Source: Actinoplanes sichuanensis (GTDB taxonomy: Bacteria > Actinomycetota > Actinomycetes > Mycobacteriales > Micromonosporaceae). From it: a DNA stretch of 64,000 nucleotides. Positions 8,663 to 17,913 of this stretch are shown piece by piece (the stretch's first letter is position 1; each line of letters begins with the position of its first letter). The translations under genes and the position numbers were made by a program. The notes beneath the pieces were generated by a model that saw only the letters and a list, made by a program, of their open reading frames with translations, was not told the DNA's origin and did not search any database. Location of the stretch: the NCBI RefSeq assembly GCF_033097365.1, contig NZ_AP028461.1, positions 6,820,001 to 6,884,000 on the forward strand, given 5' to 3'.

Positions 8663-9427
8663 ATGCAGACGGCGATCAGACGACGCCTGAACGAGCTGGG
8701 GCTACGCAGTCGCCTACGGGCCCGGCCCCGGTTGCAGGGACGGATCCTGGCCCCGGCCGGGTTGCGCCGCCGGCTGCCCAGCGCGCCGGGCCTCTACTTC
8801 CCCTTCTATCACGACGTGCCCGCCGAGTACGCCCGTGACCTGCGCAACCATCTGCGCGCCCTGCAGCGGATCGGCCCGATGGTCGGCTGGGACGAGGCGA
8901 TGCGATACCTGTCCGGTGCCCAGCCGCTGACCGGACCGGTGTTCTGCCTGTCCTTCGACGACGCCCACCTGACCTGGCGGGACGTGGCCGCGCCGATGCT
9001 GCTGGAGATGCGGGTGCCGGCGATGTTCTTCCTGACCTCCGGCATGGTCGGCCGGCCCGGGAACCTGAGCTGGAACGACTGCCGGCAACTGGTGGCGTCC
9101 GGGTTCGACTTCGGCTCGCACACGGTCACCCACCACCGGCTGTCCGATCAGGACGACGAGGCCGCGGCCCGGGAGATCATCGACTCCAAACGGGAGATCG
9201 AGGACGAGCTCGGCGTCGAGGTCCGGGACTTCGCGGCGCCGTACGGCCACCCGGCGGTCGATTTCCGCGAACGCGACGTGACAGTCGCCCGGGAGGCCGG
9301 GTACCGCAGTTTCTCCAGCACCCTGCGCCCGGCCATGCACGCCGGCGACTCCCCGATGTGTATCCGCCGGCAGGGTCTGCACCCGGCCTGGCCGATCCTG
9401 GCCGTGAGGACCCGCGTCCATGACTGA
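8663..9427 (+). CDS. Polysaccharide deacetylase (NodB-homology) family protein
   Basis: A 254-residue NodB-fold protein (carbohydrate esterase 4 type), expected to remove N- or O-acetyl groups from a polysaccharide or lipid-linked sugar. The first metal motif is SFDDAH, with the Asp pair but Ala-His in place of the usual Gly. The second is HTVTHH, and the third is AAPYGHP. The ATG at 8663 follows GGGAGG and removes an unlikely 46-residue extension. There is no signal peptide, so it acts in the cytoplasm or at the membrane face, unlike most CE4 enzymes. It overlaps the next gene by 8 bases and is the first gene of the operon. Confidence 0.8.
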   Translation: MQTAIRRRLNELGLRSRLRARPRLQGRILAPAGLRRRLPSAPGLYFPFYHDVPAEYARDLRNHLRALQRIGPMVGWDEAMRYLSGAQPLTGPVFCLSFDDAHLTWRDVAAPMLLEMRVPAMFFLTSGMVGRPGNLSWNDCRQLVASGFDFGSHTVTHHRLSDQDDEAAAREIIDSKREIEDELGVEVRDFAAPYGHPAVDFRERDVTVAREAGYRSFSSTLRPAMHAGDSPMCIRRQGLHPAWPILAVRTRVHD

Positions 9428-10538
9428 CACCCGAACCGGCACCCGGATCTACCTGTCCCCGCCCGACGTCACCGACCTGGAGCGCGGACTGCTGCTGGCG
9501 GCCTTCGACTCGAACTGGGTGGCCCCGGTCGGCCCGGACCTGGACGCCTTCGAGGAGCAGGTGGCCGAGCGGGTGGGCGTACGGCACGCGGTGGCGTTGA
9601 GCAGTGGCACGGCCGCGCTGCACCTGGCCCTGATCGCGGCCGGAGTCCGGCGTGGCGACACCGTGCTGGTGCCGTCGTTCACGTTCGCCGCGACCGCCAA
9701 CGCCGTGGTCTACCTGGGCGCCCGGCCGGTCTTCGTGGACTCCACCCCGGACAGCTGGAACGTCGACCCGGCACTGGTGGCCGAGGAACTACGGGCCCGG
9801 GCCGAACGCGGGAACCTGCCCCGGGCGGTGATCGCGGTCGACATGTACGGCCAGTGCGCCGACTACGACCCCCTTCTCGAAGCGTGTGACAGGTACGGCG
9901 TACCGCTGATCGAGGATGCCGCCGAAGCCCTCGGTGCCACCTATCGCGGGCGGGCGGCCGGGTCGTTCGGGCTGGCCGGGGTGCTCTCCTTCAACGGCAA
10001 CAAGATCATCACCACGGGTGGCGGCGGGATGCTCGTCACCGACGACGGCCGGGTCGCCAAGCAGGCCCGGCACCTGTCCACCCAGGCCCGCGAGCCGGTC
10101 GCGCACTACGAGCACCGGGCCGTCGGTTACAACTACCGGCTCAGCAACCTGCTCGCCGCGGTGGGCCGGGGCCAGTTGCAGCGTCTGGACCGGATGATCG
10201 CCGCCCGGAAGGCGACGTTCGACTTCTACCGCTCCGAGATGCCCGATCTCACCTTCATGCCGATCGCCCGCTACGGCGAACCCAACTACTGGCTCACCTG
10301 CGTGCTGACCGGCGGCGAGGGCGACCGGGACCGGCTGCTGGCCGCACTGAACAGCCGCGACATCGAGGCCCGGCCGGCCTGGAAACCGATGCACCTGCAG
10401 CCGGTCTTCCAGGACTGTGTGACCCGCGGTGGCGGGGTGTGCGCCGATCTGTTCCGCCGCGGGGTGTGCCTGCCCAGTGGTTCCGCTCTGACCGACGACG
10501 ACCGGAGACGCGTCGTCGACGCGGTTCGGGAGGGCTGA
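9420..10538 (+). CDS. DegT/DnrJ/EryC1/StrS-family sugar aminotransferase
   Basis: A 372-residue PLP enzyme that transaminates a keto-sugar nucleotide, usually a 4-keto-6-deoxy sugar, to an amino sugar. Visible landmarks are the cofactor phosphate loop SSGTAALHL at residues 61-69, the pyridine-binding Asp166 in IEDAAEA, and the Schiff-base lysine Lys195 in FNGNKIITTGGGG. Length and order are normal for the family (PglE/ArnB-like). It overlaps the deacetylase and lies 6 bases before the glycosyltransferase, so it belongs to the same transcript. Together they imply that an N-containing deoxysugar is part of the polymer. Confidence 0.88.
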   Translation: MTDTRTGTRIYLSPPDVTDLERGLLLAAFDSNWVAPVGPDLDAFEEQVAERVGVRHAVALSSGTAALHLALIAAGVRRGDTVLVPSFTFAATANAVVYLGARPVFVDSTPDSWNVDPALVAEELRARAERGNLPRAVIAVDMYGQCADYDPLLEACDRYGVPLIEDAAEALGATYRGRAAGSFGLAGVLSFNGNKIITTGGGGMLVTDDGRVAKQARHLSTQAREPVAHYEHRAVGYNYRLSNLLAAVGRGQLQRLDRMIAARKATFDFYRSEMPDLTFMPIARYGEPNYWLTCVLTGGEGDRDRLLAALNSRDIEARPAWKPMHLQPVFQDCVTRGGGVCADLFRRGVCLPSGSALTDDDRRRVVDAVREG

Positions 10539-10544
10539 GACGCC

Positions 10545-11771
10545 ATGCACATCGTCTACATCCACCAGTACTACTGCAATCCGCAGATGGCCGGGGGGAT
10601 CCGCTCGTACGAGCAGGCCCGCCGGCTGGTCGCGCGCGGGCACACGGTCGACGTGATCACCACCGACATCACCCCGGGGGCACGGCAGGCCGGTTGGACC
10701 ACGACCGTCGAGGACGGCGTCACGGTCCACTGGTTCAAGGTTCCGTACAACAACAACATGTCGTATGCCCGCCGCCTGCGGGCCTTCGCCGAGTTCATGG
10801 TGCTGGCCGCCGCGAAGGCGGCGAAGCTGCACGCCGATCTGGTGTTCGCCACCAGCACGCCACTGACCGTGGCGGTGCCCGGCGTGATCGCCGCGAAGCT
10901 GCGCCGGGTGCCGTTCGTGTTCGAGGTCCGCGACCTGTGGCCCGAGGTGCCGATCGAGCTGGGCGCGCTGCGCAACCCGGTGCTGCGGAGAGTGGCCGGC
11001 GGGCTGGCCGACTTCGCCTACCGCAACGCGTCCGAGGTGATCGCCCTCTCCCCCGGCATGGCCGACGGTGTCGTCGCCCGCCGGCCCGGCACCCCGACCA
11101 CGGTCATCCCGAACGCCGCCGACCTCGAACTGTTCCGGGTCGATCCGGAGGAGGTACGGCGGTTCCGTGCCGCCCACGACTGGCTGGGCGACCGTCCGCT
11201 GATCGTCTACACCGGCGCGCTGGGTGTGGTGAACGGCGTGGAGTACCTGGTCCGGGCCATGCACACGGCCACCAGGGCGGATCCCGACCTGCGCTTCCTG
11301 ATCGTCGGGCACGGCAAGGAGTGGGAGCCGACCAAGGCGCTCGCCGCCGAACTGGGCCTGCTGGACCGGGTCGTGCACATGTGGGAGAAGGTGCCGAAGT
11401 CGCAGCTGCCGGTGATCCTCGGCGCGGCCACCATGTCCAGCAGTACGGTCCGGCCGATCCGCGGGCTCTGGGACAACTCGGCGAACAAGTTCTTCGACGC
11501 CCTCGCCGCGTCCCGGCCGATCGCCATCAACTACGGCGGCTGGCAGGCCGACCTGCTCCGGCAGACCGGGGCCGGCCTGGTGCTGGACCCGGTCGACACC
11601 GAGTCCGCAGGCGCCGAACTGGCCCGGCACCTGCGTGACGAACTGTGGCTGAAACAGGCTCGGGACGCCGCGTACCGGCTGGCCGTGGAGCAGTTCTCCC
11701 GTGACCTGCTCTTCGAGAAGTTCGAGGCGGTGCTGAACCGGTCGGCACAGCTCGAACCCGCCAACACCTGA
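10545..11771 (+). CDS. Glycosyltransferase family 4 (WbuB-like)
   Basis: A 408-residue GT-B retaining transferase. The N-terminal half has the acceptor-side start HIVYIHQYYCNPQMAGGIRS and the EVRDLWPEVPIELGAL segment found in WbuB-type N-acetylfucosaminyl transferases. The C-terminal half has VYTGALGVVNGVEYLVRA and the donor-binding region around NKFFDALAASRPIAINYGG. The usual EX7E motif is weak. It probably adds an aminosugar to a lipid-linked repeat unit at the inner membrane face. It lies between the aminotransferase and the chain-length protein. Confidence 0.85.
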   Translation: MHIVYIHQYYCNPQMAGGIRSYEQARRLVARGHTVDVITTDITPGARQAGWTTTVEDGVTVHWFKVPYNNNMSYARRLRAFAEFMVLAAAKAAKLHADLVFATSTPLTVAVPGVIAAKLRRVPFVFEVRDLWPEVPIELGALRNPVLRRVAGGLADFAYRNASEVIALSPGMADGVVARRPGTPTTVIPNAADLELFRVDPEEVRRFRAAHDWLGDRPLIVYTGALGVVNGVEYLVRAMHTATRADPDLRFLIVGHGKEWEPTKALAAELGLLDRVVHMWEKVPKSQLPVILGAATMSSSTVRPIRGLWDNSANKFFDALAASRPIAINYGGWQADLLRQTGAGLVLDPVDTESAGAELARHLRDELWLKQARDAAYRLAVEQFSRDLLFEKFEAVLNRSAQLEPANT

Positions 11772-11783
11772 TTCGGGGGAACA

Positions 11784-13313
11784 GTGGAACTGCGTGCGTA
11801 CGTCCGGGCCTGCCGGCGCCGATGGCTCTGGCTGCTGGTGCCGGTGCTGGTCGCCGCCGGCATCGCGGCCGGGCTGACCATGGCCGGCGCGCCGGGCCAC
11901 AAATCGTCGATGGTGCTGTACGTCAGCTCGGGCAACTCCGACCCGGACTCGGGGGCGCGGCGGCTCAACTCGTACATCGCGCTGCTGACCGGGCCCCGGG
12001 TGGCGCAGGCGGTGGTCGACCGGATGGGCCCGGAGATCACCGTCGAGCAGGTGCAGAAGAGCCTGTCGGCGCAGATCCGGGAGGGCACCGACCTGCTGGA
12101 GATCGCCGCGGTCGACCAGGACGCCGACCGCAGCAAGCAGATCGTCACCACCGCGGCGTCGGTGCTGGTCGGGCTGGCCCGGCAGATCGGCGCACCGGCC
12201 GACCCGGACGCCGGACCGGCCACCCAGGTGTCGATCGTGCAGGACGCGGTCACTGCCGACGAGCCGAACGACATGGCCCGCAACGTCGGGTTCGCCGCCG
12301 TGCTGGGCCTGCTGATCGGGGCCTCCGCGGTCGCCGTGAAGGAGGCCACCGGCCGTACCGTCGCCGAGGAGGACGACCTGCGGCGGCTCGGCCTGAACGC
12401 GGTCGGCACCATCTCGATCGGTGGCCGCTCCCGCGACGACCACCCGGACCAGGCGCTCGCCGAGGCGTTCCGCCGGCTGCGCAGCCTGCTGCCGGTGCTG
12501 GCCGAACACCCGGCTCCGACGGTCCCGGCGCGAGGCCGTTCGCTGCTGCTCACCGGTGCCGGCCGTAAGGAGGGCACCACGGCCGTCACCTGCGGCCTGG
12601 CCATCGCGATGGCTGAAACGGGGGCGCGGGTGGTGCTCGTCGACGCGAACATGCGGACACCGGGGATCGGGCGTTACCTGTCGCTGGACGCGGCGCCCGG
12701 TCTGGCCGAGGTGCTGGCCGGTACCGCCCGGGTGCCCGACGTGCTCCAGGACTCGCTCGGCGGCCGGGTGACCGTGCTGCCCGCCGGGGAGCACGCGCCC
12801 GACCCGGGTGAGCTGCTGGCCTCGCCCCGGCTGGGCGCGACCGTCCGCACGTTGACCGAACGCTACGACATCGTGCTGGTCGACGGTCCGGCGTTGCAGG
12901 GTGTCGCCGACGCCACCGTGATCGGGCAGGTCACCGACAGCGCGCTGCTGGTGGTACGGGCCGGACGGACCCGGACGGCGGACGTGGAGAAGTCGATCGA
13001 CCTGCTCCAGCGGGTCGGCGCCAAACTCGCCGGTGCGGTGCTGAACGCGTTGCCGCGCAAGCTGCCGGAGAACGGTTCGTGGCACGGCCCGGCCGAGGTG
13101 GGCACCGGCATGGACAGCCCGGATCTGGTGTTCGGGCTGGATCCGACACAGTCGCCGCGGCTCGACGACACGTTCGTGTCGCTGCCGGTGGTGGGCACCG
13201 CCCGCGGCCGGGCCCGGGTCGCCGACACGGAGAACGAGCAGTCCCCTGACGTGCCGGCCCAACGCAGCGGCGCCGACGACGACGCCGACGAGGAGCAGCA
13301 GCGCAGTGAGTGA
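11784..13313 (+). CDS. Wzz/CpsD-like chain-length determinant with degenerate tyrosine-kinase domain
   Basis: A 509-residue polysaccharide co-polymerase. A Wzz-type domain with membrane helices near residues 15-33 and 167-185 is fused to a cytoplasmic BY-kinase fold (residues 250-430). The Walker A loop reads GAGRKEGTT at 258-266, without the invariant lysine before the Ser/Thr. Walker A' is VVLVDANMRTP instead of DADLRRP. Walker B is IVLVDGP. No C-terminal tyrosine cluster is visible. It may act as a structural co-polymerase rather than an active kinase. The GTG start follows GGGGGAAC. The last 8 bases overlap the flippase gene. Confidence 0.78.
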   Translation: MELRAYVRACRRRWLWLLVPVLVAAGIAAGLTMAGAPGHKSSMVLYVSSGNSDPDSGARRLNSYIALLTGPRVAQAVVDRMGPEITVEQVQKSLSAQIREGTDLLEIAAVDQDADRSKQIVTTAASVLVGLARQIGAPADPDAGPATQVSIVQDAVTADEPNDMARNVGFAAVLGLLIGASAVAVKEATGRTVAEEDDLRRLGLNAVGTISIGGRSRDDHPDQALAEAFRRLRSLLPVLAEHPAPTVPARGRSLLLTGAGRKEGTTAVTCGLAIAMAETGARVVLVDANMRTPGIGRYLSLDAAPGLAEVLAGTARVPDVLQDSLGGRVTVLPAGEHAPDPGELLASPRLGATVRTLTERYDIVLVDGPALQGVADATVIGQVTDSALLVVRAGRTRTADVEKSIDLLQRVGAKLAGAVLNALPRKLPENGSWHGPAEVGTGMDSPDLVFGLDPTQSPRLDDTFVSLPVVGTARGRARVADTENEQSPDVPAQRSGADDDADEEQQRSE

Positions 13314-14571
13314 CCTACGGATCGGGATCCGGCAGGCCGGCCCGATCGCCCTCGCCGGAAAGGTGCTGCGGGAACCATCCGTCCAGCTGCTCGCGTCGCA
13401 GGTGCTGACCGGTGCGGTGGCGATGGCCGCGAACATCCTGATGGTCCGGTCGCTGAGCCCGGCCAACCGGGGCGAGGTGGCACTGCTGCTCCAGGTCGTC
13501 TACCTGGCCACCCAGCTGCTGCTGCTCGGTACCGAACGCAGTTTCGTGGCGGCCTACCACAATGTGTCGCCCGCTCCGGCCGTTCGTGCCTACGCGCGGC
13601 TGCTGGCCGTACCATGCCTGCTGTTTCTCGGTGGTGCGGTGATCTGGCAGATCGCCGCACCCGCGCATCTGACGCCGGGCCCGCTGATCGTCGCGATGCT
13701 CGCCTGGTTCGCGCTGATCGAGGCGACCAGCCTGGCCACCCGGTCGATCGCCATCGCGGTGGGGCGGGTCCGGGACTTCCTGCTGGCCCGGGTGATCGAG
13801 GCGTTGCTGCTGTTCACCATGCTGGTCGGGCTCTATGCCGGGCACGCCAGCCACCCGGAGTGGTGGTTCCTGGCCTACCTGATCGCCGGGGCCACGCCGA
13901 CCGTCGTCTACCTGGTGATCTGGCTGCGGCTGCCGGTGGTCGCCGACGCCGGCCCGATCCGGCCGGAACAGAACCGGCAGGTGCGGCGGGAGGGGCTGTC
14001 GCTGTTCCCGGCAGCCCTGTCGAACATGGCCATGCTGCGGGTGGACCGGCTGGTCATCCCGGCGCTGGCGTCGACCGCGGCGCTCGGCCACTACACGTCG
14101 GTGGCGACGATGACCGAGCTGCTGGCGTGGCCGATCCGGGCGTACGCCGACTCGCGTCTCGGCAAGTGGCGGGCCTCGCACAACTCCGGTGGCCTGCGGG
14201 CGGCGCCGATCGTGGCCGCCGCGGCCGTCTACGTGCTCGTGGTGGTGCCGCTGGTGGCCGGTGGCCTGTATCTGCTGATCGAGCCGCTGTTCGGGCACGA
14301 GTACGCGGACGCCAAGGTGATCGTGCTGCCGCTGGTGGCGGCGGCCGGCCTGTACGCGGTGTCCCGGATCAGTCTGGGTCTGCTGATCGCCAAGGGGCAC
14401 GGCGGTCTCGTGTCGGCCGCCGAGATCGCCGGGTTCGTGGTGAGTTTCGCCGCCTACCTGCTGCTGATCCCCCGGCTCGGCATCCTCGGCGCGGCCTACG
14501 GCTCGCTCGCCGGTTACGGCGCCTGTCTGGTCTTCGCGATGGCGGCGAGCCAGATCGTGGGCCGACGTTGA
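13306..14571 (+). CDS. Wzx-like polysaccharide flippase
   Basis: A 421-residue polytopic membrane protein of the MATE/MVF (MOP) superfamily with about 12 hydrophobic segments. It is expected to flip the undecaprenyl-linked repeat unit across the membrane. Landmarks are an N-terminal LLASQVLTGAVAMAANILMV helix, a cytoplasmic SLFPAALSNMAMLRVDRLVI segment and the closing pair of helices. It starts with GTG inside the end of the preceding gene and its stop overlaps the TTG start of the polymerase, so the three are translationally coupled. Confidence 0.82.
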   Translation: MSDLRIGIRQAGPIALAGKVLREPSVQLLASQVLTGAVAMAANILMVRSLSPANRGEVALLLQVVYLATQLLLLGTERSFVAAYHNVSPAPAVRAYARLLAVPCLLFLGGAVIWQIAAPAHLTPGPLIVAMLAWFALIEATSLATRSIAIAVGRVRDFLLARVIEALLLFTMLVGLYAGHASHPEWWFLAYLIAGATPTVVYLVIWLRLPVVADAGPIRPEQNRQVRREGLSLFPAALSNMAMLRVDRLVIPALASTAALGHYTSVATMTELLAWPIRAYADSRLGKWRASHNSGGLRAAPIVAAAAVYVLVVVPLVAGGLYLLIEPLFGHEYADAKVIVLPLVAAAGLYAVSRISLGLLIAKGHGGLVSAAEIAGFVVSFAAYLLLIPRLGILGAAYGSLAGYGACLVFAMAASQIVGRR

Positions 14572-15740
14572 GAACGCCCGGCCTGCTGCTGATCCTCGTC
14601 GCGATCGGCGGCCGGTACACCCTCGACCGGGCCGGGCTGCTCGACCTGGCCTGGGTCGACCTGCGGGTGATCGGCCTGGTCGTGGCACTGGTGGCGCTCG
14701 GGCTGTCGGCCGATGCCAAGGCCCGGCCGGTGATCGACCGGGAGGGCTGGCTGGTCGCCGCCCTGTTGTTCTTCCTCTTCCAGATCGCCTCGGCGCTGTG
14801 GGCGCCCCCGGCCGCCCGGGTCGGCCCGCAGGTCCTGGACCTGGTGCTGCTCGGTGTGCTGGTGGTGGCGTTCTACCGGTATTCGCTGTCCGACCCGGCG
14901 GCGGTCGCCCGGTTGACGTTCCAGCTGTTCTTCGTCGCCGCGATCGTCTACGCGCTGGCCGCCATCTTCATCAGCGGCCCCGGCGAGCAGGGCCGCTACT
15001 CGGCGTTCGGCGGCGGGCCGAACGTGTTCGCCCGGATCGAGGTCCTCGGGGTGATCAGCGCGGTCGCGCTGTTCATGCTGACCGGCCGGATCCTGCCGCT
15101 GCTGGTGATCCCGCTGTTCCTGCTGGCCACCGTGCTGTCCGGGTCGCGCGGCACACTCGTCGCCGGTGGGGTGGTCGGTTTCGCCGCGTTGCTCAAGCTG
15201 CGGCACCGGTTGCGCGGCTCGGCGATCGTCGGGGCCGGGCTGGTGGCGGTGGTCGCGGTCGGCGCCATCTGGGCTTTCGCCCCACCCGAGTTCACCGACC
15301 TGTTCCAGGAACGGTTCGTTGAACAGACCGTGCAGGAACAATATCTCTCCGGGCGGACCGACATCTGGATGGCCGCCGTCGACATGTTCTTCGACCATCC
15401 GGTCGCCGGGTCCGGGCTCGACGGCTTCTACGGCCTGATCGGCGTCAACCAGGCCGTCGAGTATCCGCACAACTACGTGCTGGCGGTCGCGGCCGAGGGC
15501 GGGCTCGCCGGGCTGGGCCTGCTCACCGCCTCGGTCCTGCTGTGGACCCGGCTCGTCCGGGGTGGCGGCGCCCGTCCCCAGCTGACCGGCCTGACCGTGT
15601 CGGCGACCGTCTTCGTGGCGCTGTCCGGTCTGTTCTCCGGCGACTACTACGACTCCCGGCTGGCCTGGATGTTCGCCGGACTGGCCGCGGCCACGGCGCT
15701 GGTGCCGGTGGCCGACCGGGTGCCGGTGACGGCCCGATGA
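14568..15740 (+). CDS. Wzy-like O-antigen/exopolysaccharide polymerase
   Basis: A 390-residue membrane protein with about 11 hydrophobic segments and the O-antigen ligase/polymerase domain. The large external loop between residues 255 and 305 carries LSGRTDIWMAAVDMF, GSGLDGF and the PHNYVLAVAAEGG motif typical of the family. It joins flipped repeat units into a chain at the outer membrane face. The TTG at 14568 overlaps the flippase stop (TTGA); no other in-frame start fits. Its stop overlaps the ATG of the next gene. Confidence 0.83.
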   Translation: MRTPGLLLILVAIGGRYTLDRAGLLDLAWVDLRVIGLVVALVALGLSADAKARPVIDREGWLVAALLFFLFQIASALWAPPAARVGPQVLDLVLLGVLVVAFYRYSLSDPAAVARLTFQLFFVAAIVYALAAIFISGPGEQGRYSAFGGGPNVFARIEVLGVISAVALFMLTGRILPLLVIPLFLLATVLSGSRGTLVAGGVVGFAALLKLRHRLRGSAIVGAGLVAVVAVGAIWAFAPPEFTDLFQERFVEQTVQEQYLSGRTDIWMAAVDMFFDHPVAGSGLDGFYGLIGVNQAVEYPHNYVLAVAAEGGLAGLGLLTASVLLWTRLVRGGGARPQLTGLTVSATVFVALSGLFSGDYYDSRLAWMFAGLAAATALVPVADRVPVTAR

Positions 15741-16870
15741 AGCGGCGCACGATCCTGGCCGCCGGGCTGGGCGGGGTGCTGGTGGCCGGCGCGACCGGGC
15801 TGCACCTGGTCCGCGGGGCGAGCGACGACGACGTTCCCGAGGTGCGCGATCCGATGCCGGCCGAGCCGCCCGCGGTGGAGCAGGTGTCGAAGATCAAACC
15901 GGTCTCGTACTGGACCGGGATCTTCATGAAGAGCTGGGAGTTCGCGTACGGCAACGCGACCCCGTTGAGCCGGTCCAAGGACAGTCGCGACCACTACGAC
16001 CTGGCGTACGACGTCGACGCGTGCACCGCGATGTACCGGGCCACCGGCCAGCGCCGCTACCTGGACCGGGCGCTGATCTGGATGGAGAACGTGGTCGCCG
16101 CCTCGGCCCCGTCGACGTCGCTGGCGAAGAGCTCGTTCGGCGACCGGTTCCGGGGCTGGGGGTCGAGCCGGGCCGGTGGCGGCGGCGACGAGGTGCCGCT
16201 CTACGAGTCGTACCTGTGGCGGTACGGCACCAACCTGCTGGTCGCCATGAAGGATCTCACCGACGCCGGATACCGGGCCAGGTACCAGCGGCTGCTGGCG
16301 TTCGCCGAGGTCGACGTCTTCGACAAGTGGTACACCCGCGGCCCGAAGAGTTACCTCTACCGCGAGCGCACACACATGGCCGCGCATTGGGCGCTGATCG
16401 CGATGAACATCGCCCACCTCACCGCCGACCAGACCCGCAAGGCCCGCTGCAACACGGTCGTCGACCAGATCAGCACCCAGTTGCGCCGGCAGTTGCGGCG
16501 CAACCCGGCCGAGCCGACCGCCTGGTTCTGGAGCGACGTGTGGGACTCGGCGAAACGGCCCGGTCAGGACGTCGGCCACGGCAACGGCGTGGTCACGTAC
16601 GTGGTCGAGGCCCGCGACCGCAACCAGGGTTGGTCGGCCGCCGACGTGGCCGCCTTCTCGTCCCTGCTCACCAAGGTGATCTGGCCGGGCGGGACGACCT
16701 ATCACGCCTATGTGGACGGCACCGGCGTCGACAACGGCTGGTGGTCCGACGGCTTCGTGAAGCTGGGCCGATACGACCCGGCCGTGCAACTACGGCTGGA
16801 GCGACACCAGGTGGTGAACGACCAGTTCGCCGCGAACATGGCGCTCAACGCCCGCCTGCTGCGGGCCTGA
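15737..16870 (+). CDS. Exported protein of exopolysaccharide cluster 1, possibly polysaccharide-active
   Basis: A 377-residue protein with an N-terminal KRRTILAAGLGGVLVAGATG export signal, perhaps twin-arginine dependent or left as a membrane anchor. The rest is soluble and helix-rich, with aromatic/acidic patches (YWTGIFMKSWEFAYGN, AWFWSDVWDSAK, DNGWWSDGF). This pattern recalls alpha/alpha-barrel lyases and epimerases, but I cannot place it in a named family. The ATGA overlap with the polymerase stop argues for a role in trimming or modifying the finished polymer outside the cell. No catalytic residue can be assigned safely. Confidence 0.55.
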   Translation: MKRRTILAAGLGGVLVAGATGLHLVRGASDDDVPEVRDPMPAEPPAVEQVSKIKPVSYWTGIFMKSWEFAYGNATPLSRSKDSRDHYDLAYDVDACTAMYRATGQRRYLDRALIWMENVVAASAPSTSLAKSSFGDRFRGWGSSRAGGGGDEVPLYESYLWRYGTNLLVAMKDLTDAGYRARYQRLLAFAEVDVFDKWYTRGPKSYLYRERTHMAAHWALIAMNIAHLTADQTRKARCNTVVDQISTQLRRQLRRNPAEPTAWFWSDVWDSAKRPGQDVGHGNGVVTYVVEARDRNQGWSAADVAAFSSLLTKVIWPGGTTYHAYVDGTGVDNGWWSDGFVKLGRYDPAVQLRLERHQVVNDQFAANMALNARLLRA

Positions 16871-16892
16871 GCACCGGAAGGGAAATCAGGAG

Positions 16893-17903
16893 ATGACGGC
16901 ATCGCTGCTGGAACCGGCGGCACGCGAGTGGAAGGAGACGCTCCAGCAGGTCAGTCACGACATGTACCACGTGCCGGACTACGTCGTCCTGGACGCGCGG
17001 CTCTACGGCGGCGCGCCCGCCGCGTTCCATTTCGAACAGGACGGGCGGCGGTTGCTGATTCCGCTCATCCTGCGGGACATCCCGGGCACGGACCTCAAGG
17101 ACGCGATCTCGCCGTACGGCTACCCGGGTCCCGTGGGCTCCACCGATGATCCCGCTTTCTGGGACGCGGCCTGCTCGGCTTTCATCGACGTCCTGTCTGA
17201 TCTGAAGGTCATCTCGGCGTTCATCCGCCTGCATCCGCTCCTCGCCACCCCGGTCCTCGCCGACCACGGGAAGCTGGTGTACCACGGCGAAACCGTGTCG
17301 ATGGACCTGACGGTCTCCGAGGATGAGATGTGGAAGCAGACCCGCGCCGACCATCGCAACCACATCAACCGGGCCAAACGGGCCGGTACCGAGATCGTGT
17401 TCGACGACTGGGGGCGGCTCGGCGAGTGGGTCGAGGTCTACCACGACAACATGCGGCGGGTCGGCGCCACCTCGTACTACTTCTTCACCCGTGAGCACCT
17501 GTCGGCGCTGCACGACGCGGTCGGCGACAAGATGCACCTGGTGGTGGCGCTGGAGGACGGCGAGGTCGTCGGGGGCAACACCTTCTTCTCGTACGACGGG
17601 ATCGCCACCGGTTACGTGTCGTCGACCCGCCGCGCCCCGAAACGGTACGCCGACGAACTGCTCTACGACTCGGTGCGACGCTGGTGCAAGTCCCGGGGGG
17701 ACAAGGTGTTCCACCTGGGTGGCGGCAAGGGCGGGGCGAACGACTCGCTGTTCTCGTACAAGGCCGGGTTCTCGCCCAGCCGGAACGCCTTCCACACCTG
17801 GCGGGTGATCACCGACCCGGAGGCGTACCGGCGGCTGGTCCGCGACCGCCGTCCGGACGCCGATCCGGCCGACCTGACCGCCACCTTCCCGGCCTACCGT
17901 TAG
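16893..17903 (+). CDS. FemAB-like GNAT transferase, first paralogue
   Basis: A 336-residue protein of the peptidoglycan-bridge/FemAB-like GNAT family. Key parts are the substrate-side segment AISPYGYPGP, the RADHRNHINRAKRAGTEIVF helix-strand at about 150-169, the MRRVGATSYYFF region and the closing FHLGGGKGGANDSLFSYKAG loop. Such enzymes often use aminoacyl-tRNA or acyl-CoA to acylate an amino sugar. It is clearly homologous along its whole length to the gene at 19168-20193, so the pair arose by duplication around the FAD enzyme. A ribosome site GGAAGGG lies upstream of the ATG. Confidence 0.75.
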   Translation: MTASLLEPAAREWKETLQQVSHDMYHVPDYVVLDARLYGGAPAAFHFEQDGRRLLIPLILRDIPGTDLKDAISPYGYPGPVGSTDDPAFWDAACSAFIDVLSDLKVISAFIRLHPLLATPVLADHGKLVYHGETVSMDLTVSEDEMWKQTRADHRNHINRAKRAGTEIVFDDWGRLGEWVEVYHDNMRRVGATSYYFFTREHLSALHDAVGDKMHLVVALEDGEVVGGNTFFSYDGIATGYVSSTRRAPKRYADELLYDSVRRWCKSRGDKVFHLGGGKGGANDSLFSYKAGFSPSRNAFHTWRVITDPEAYRRLVRDRRPDADPADLTATFPAYR

Positions 17904-17913
17904 GAGCCCCGTC

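Noticed and set aside
9789..13466. A 1225-codon minus-strand frame
   Set aside because: It lies wholly opposite four well-recognised exopolysaccharide genes and is a GC-rich shadow without domains.
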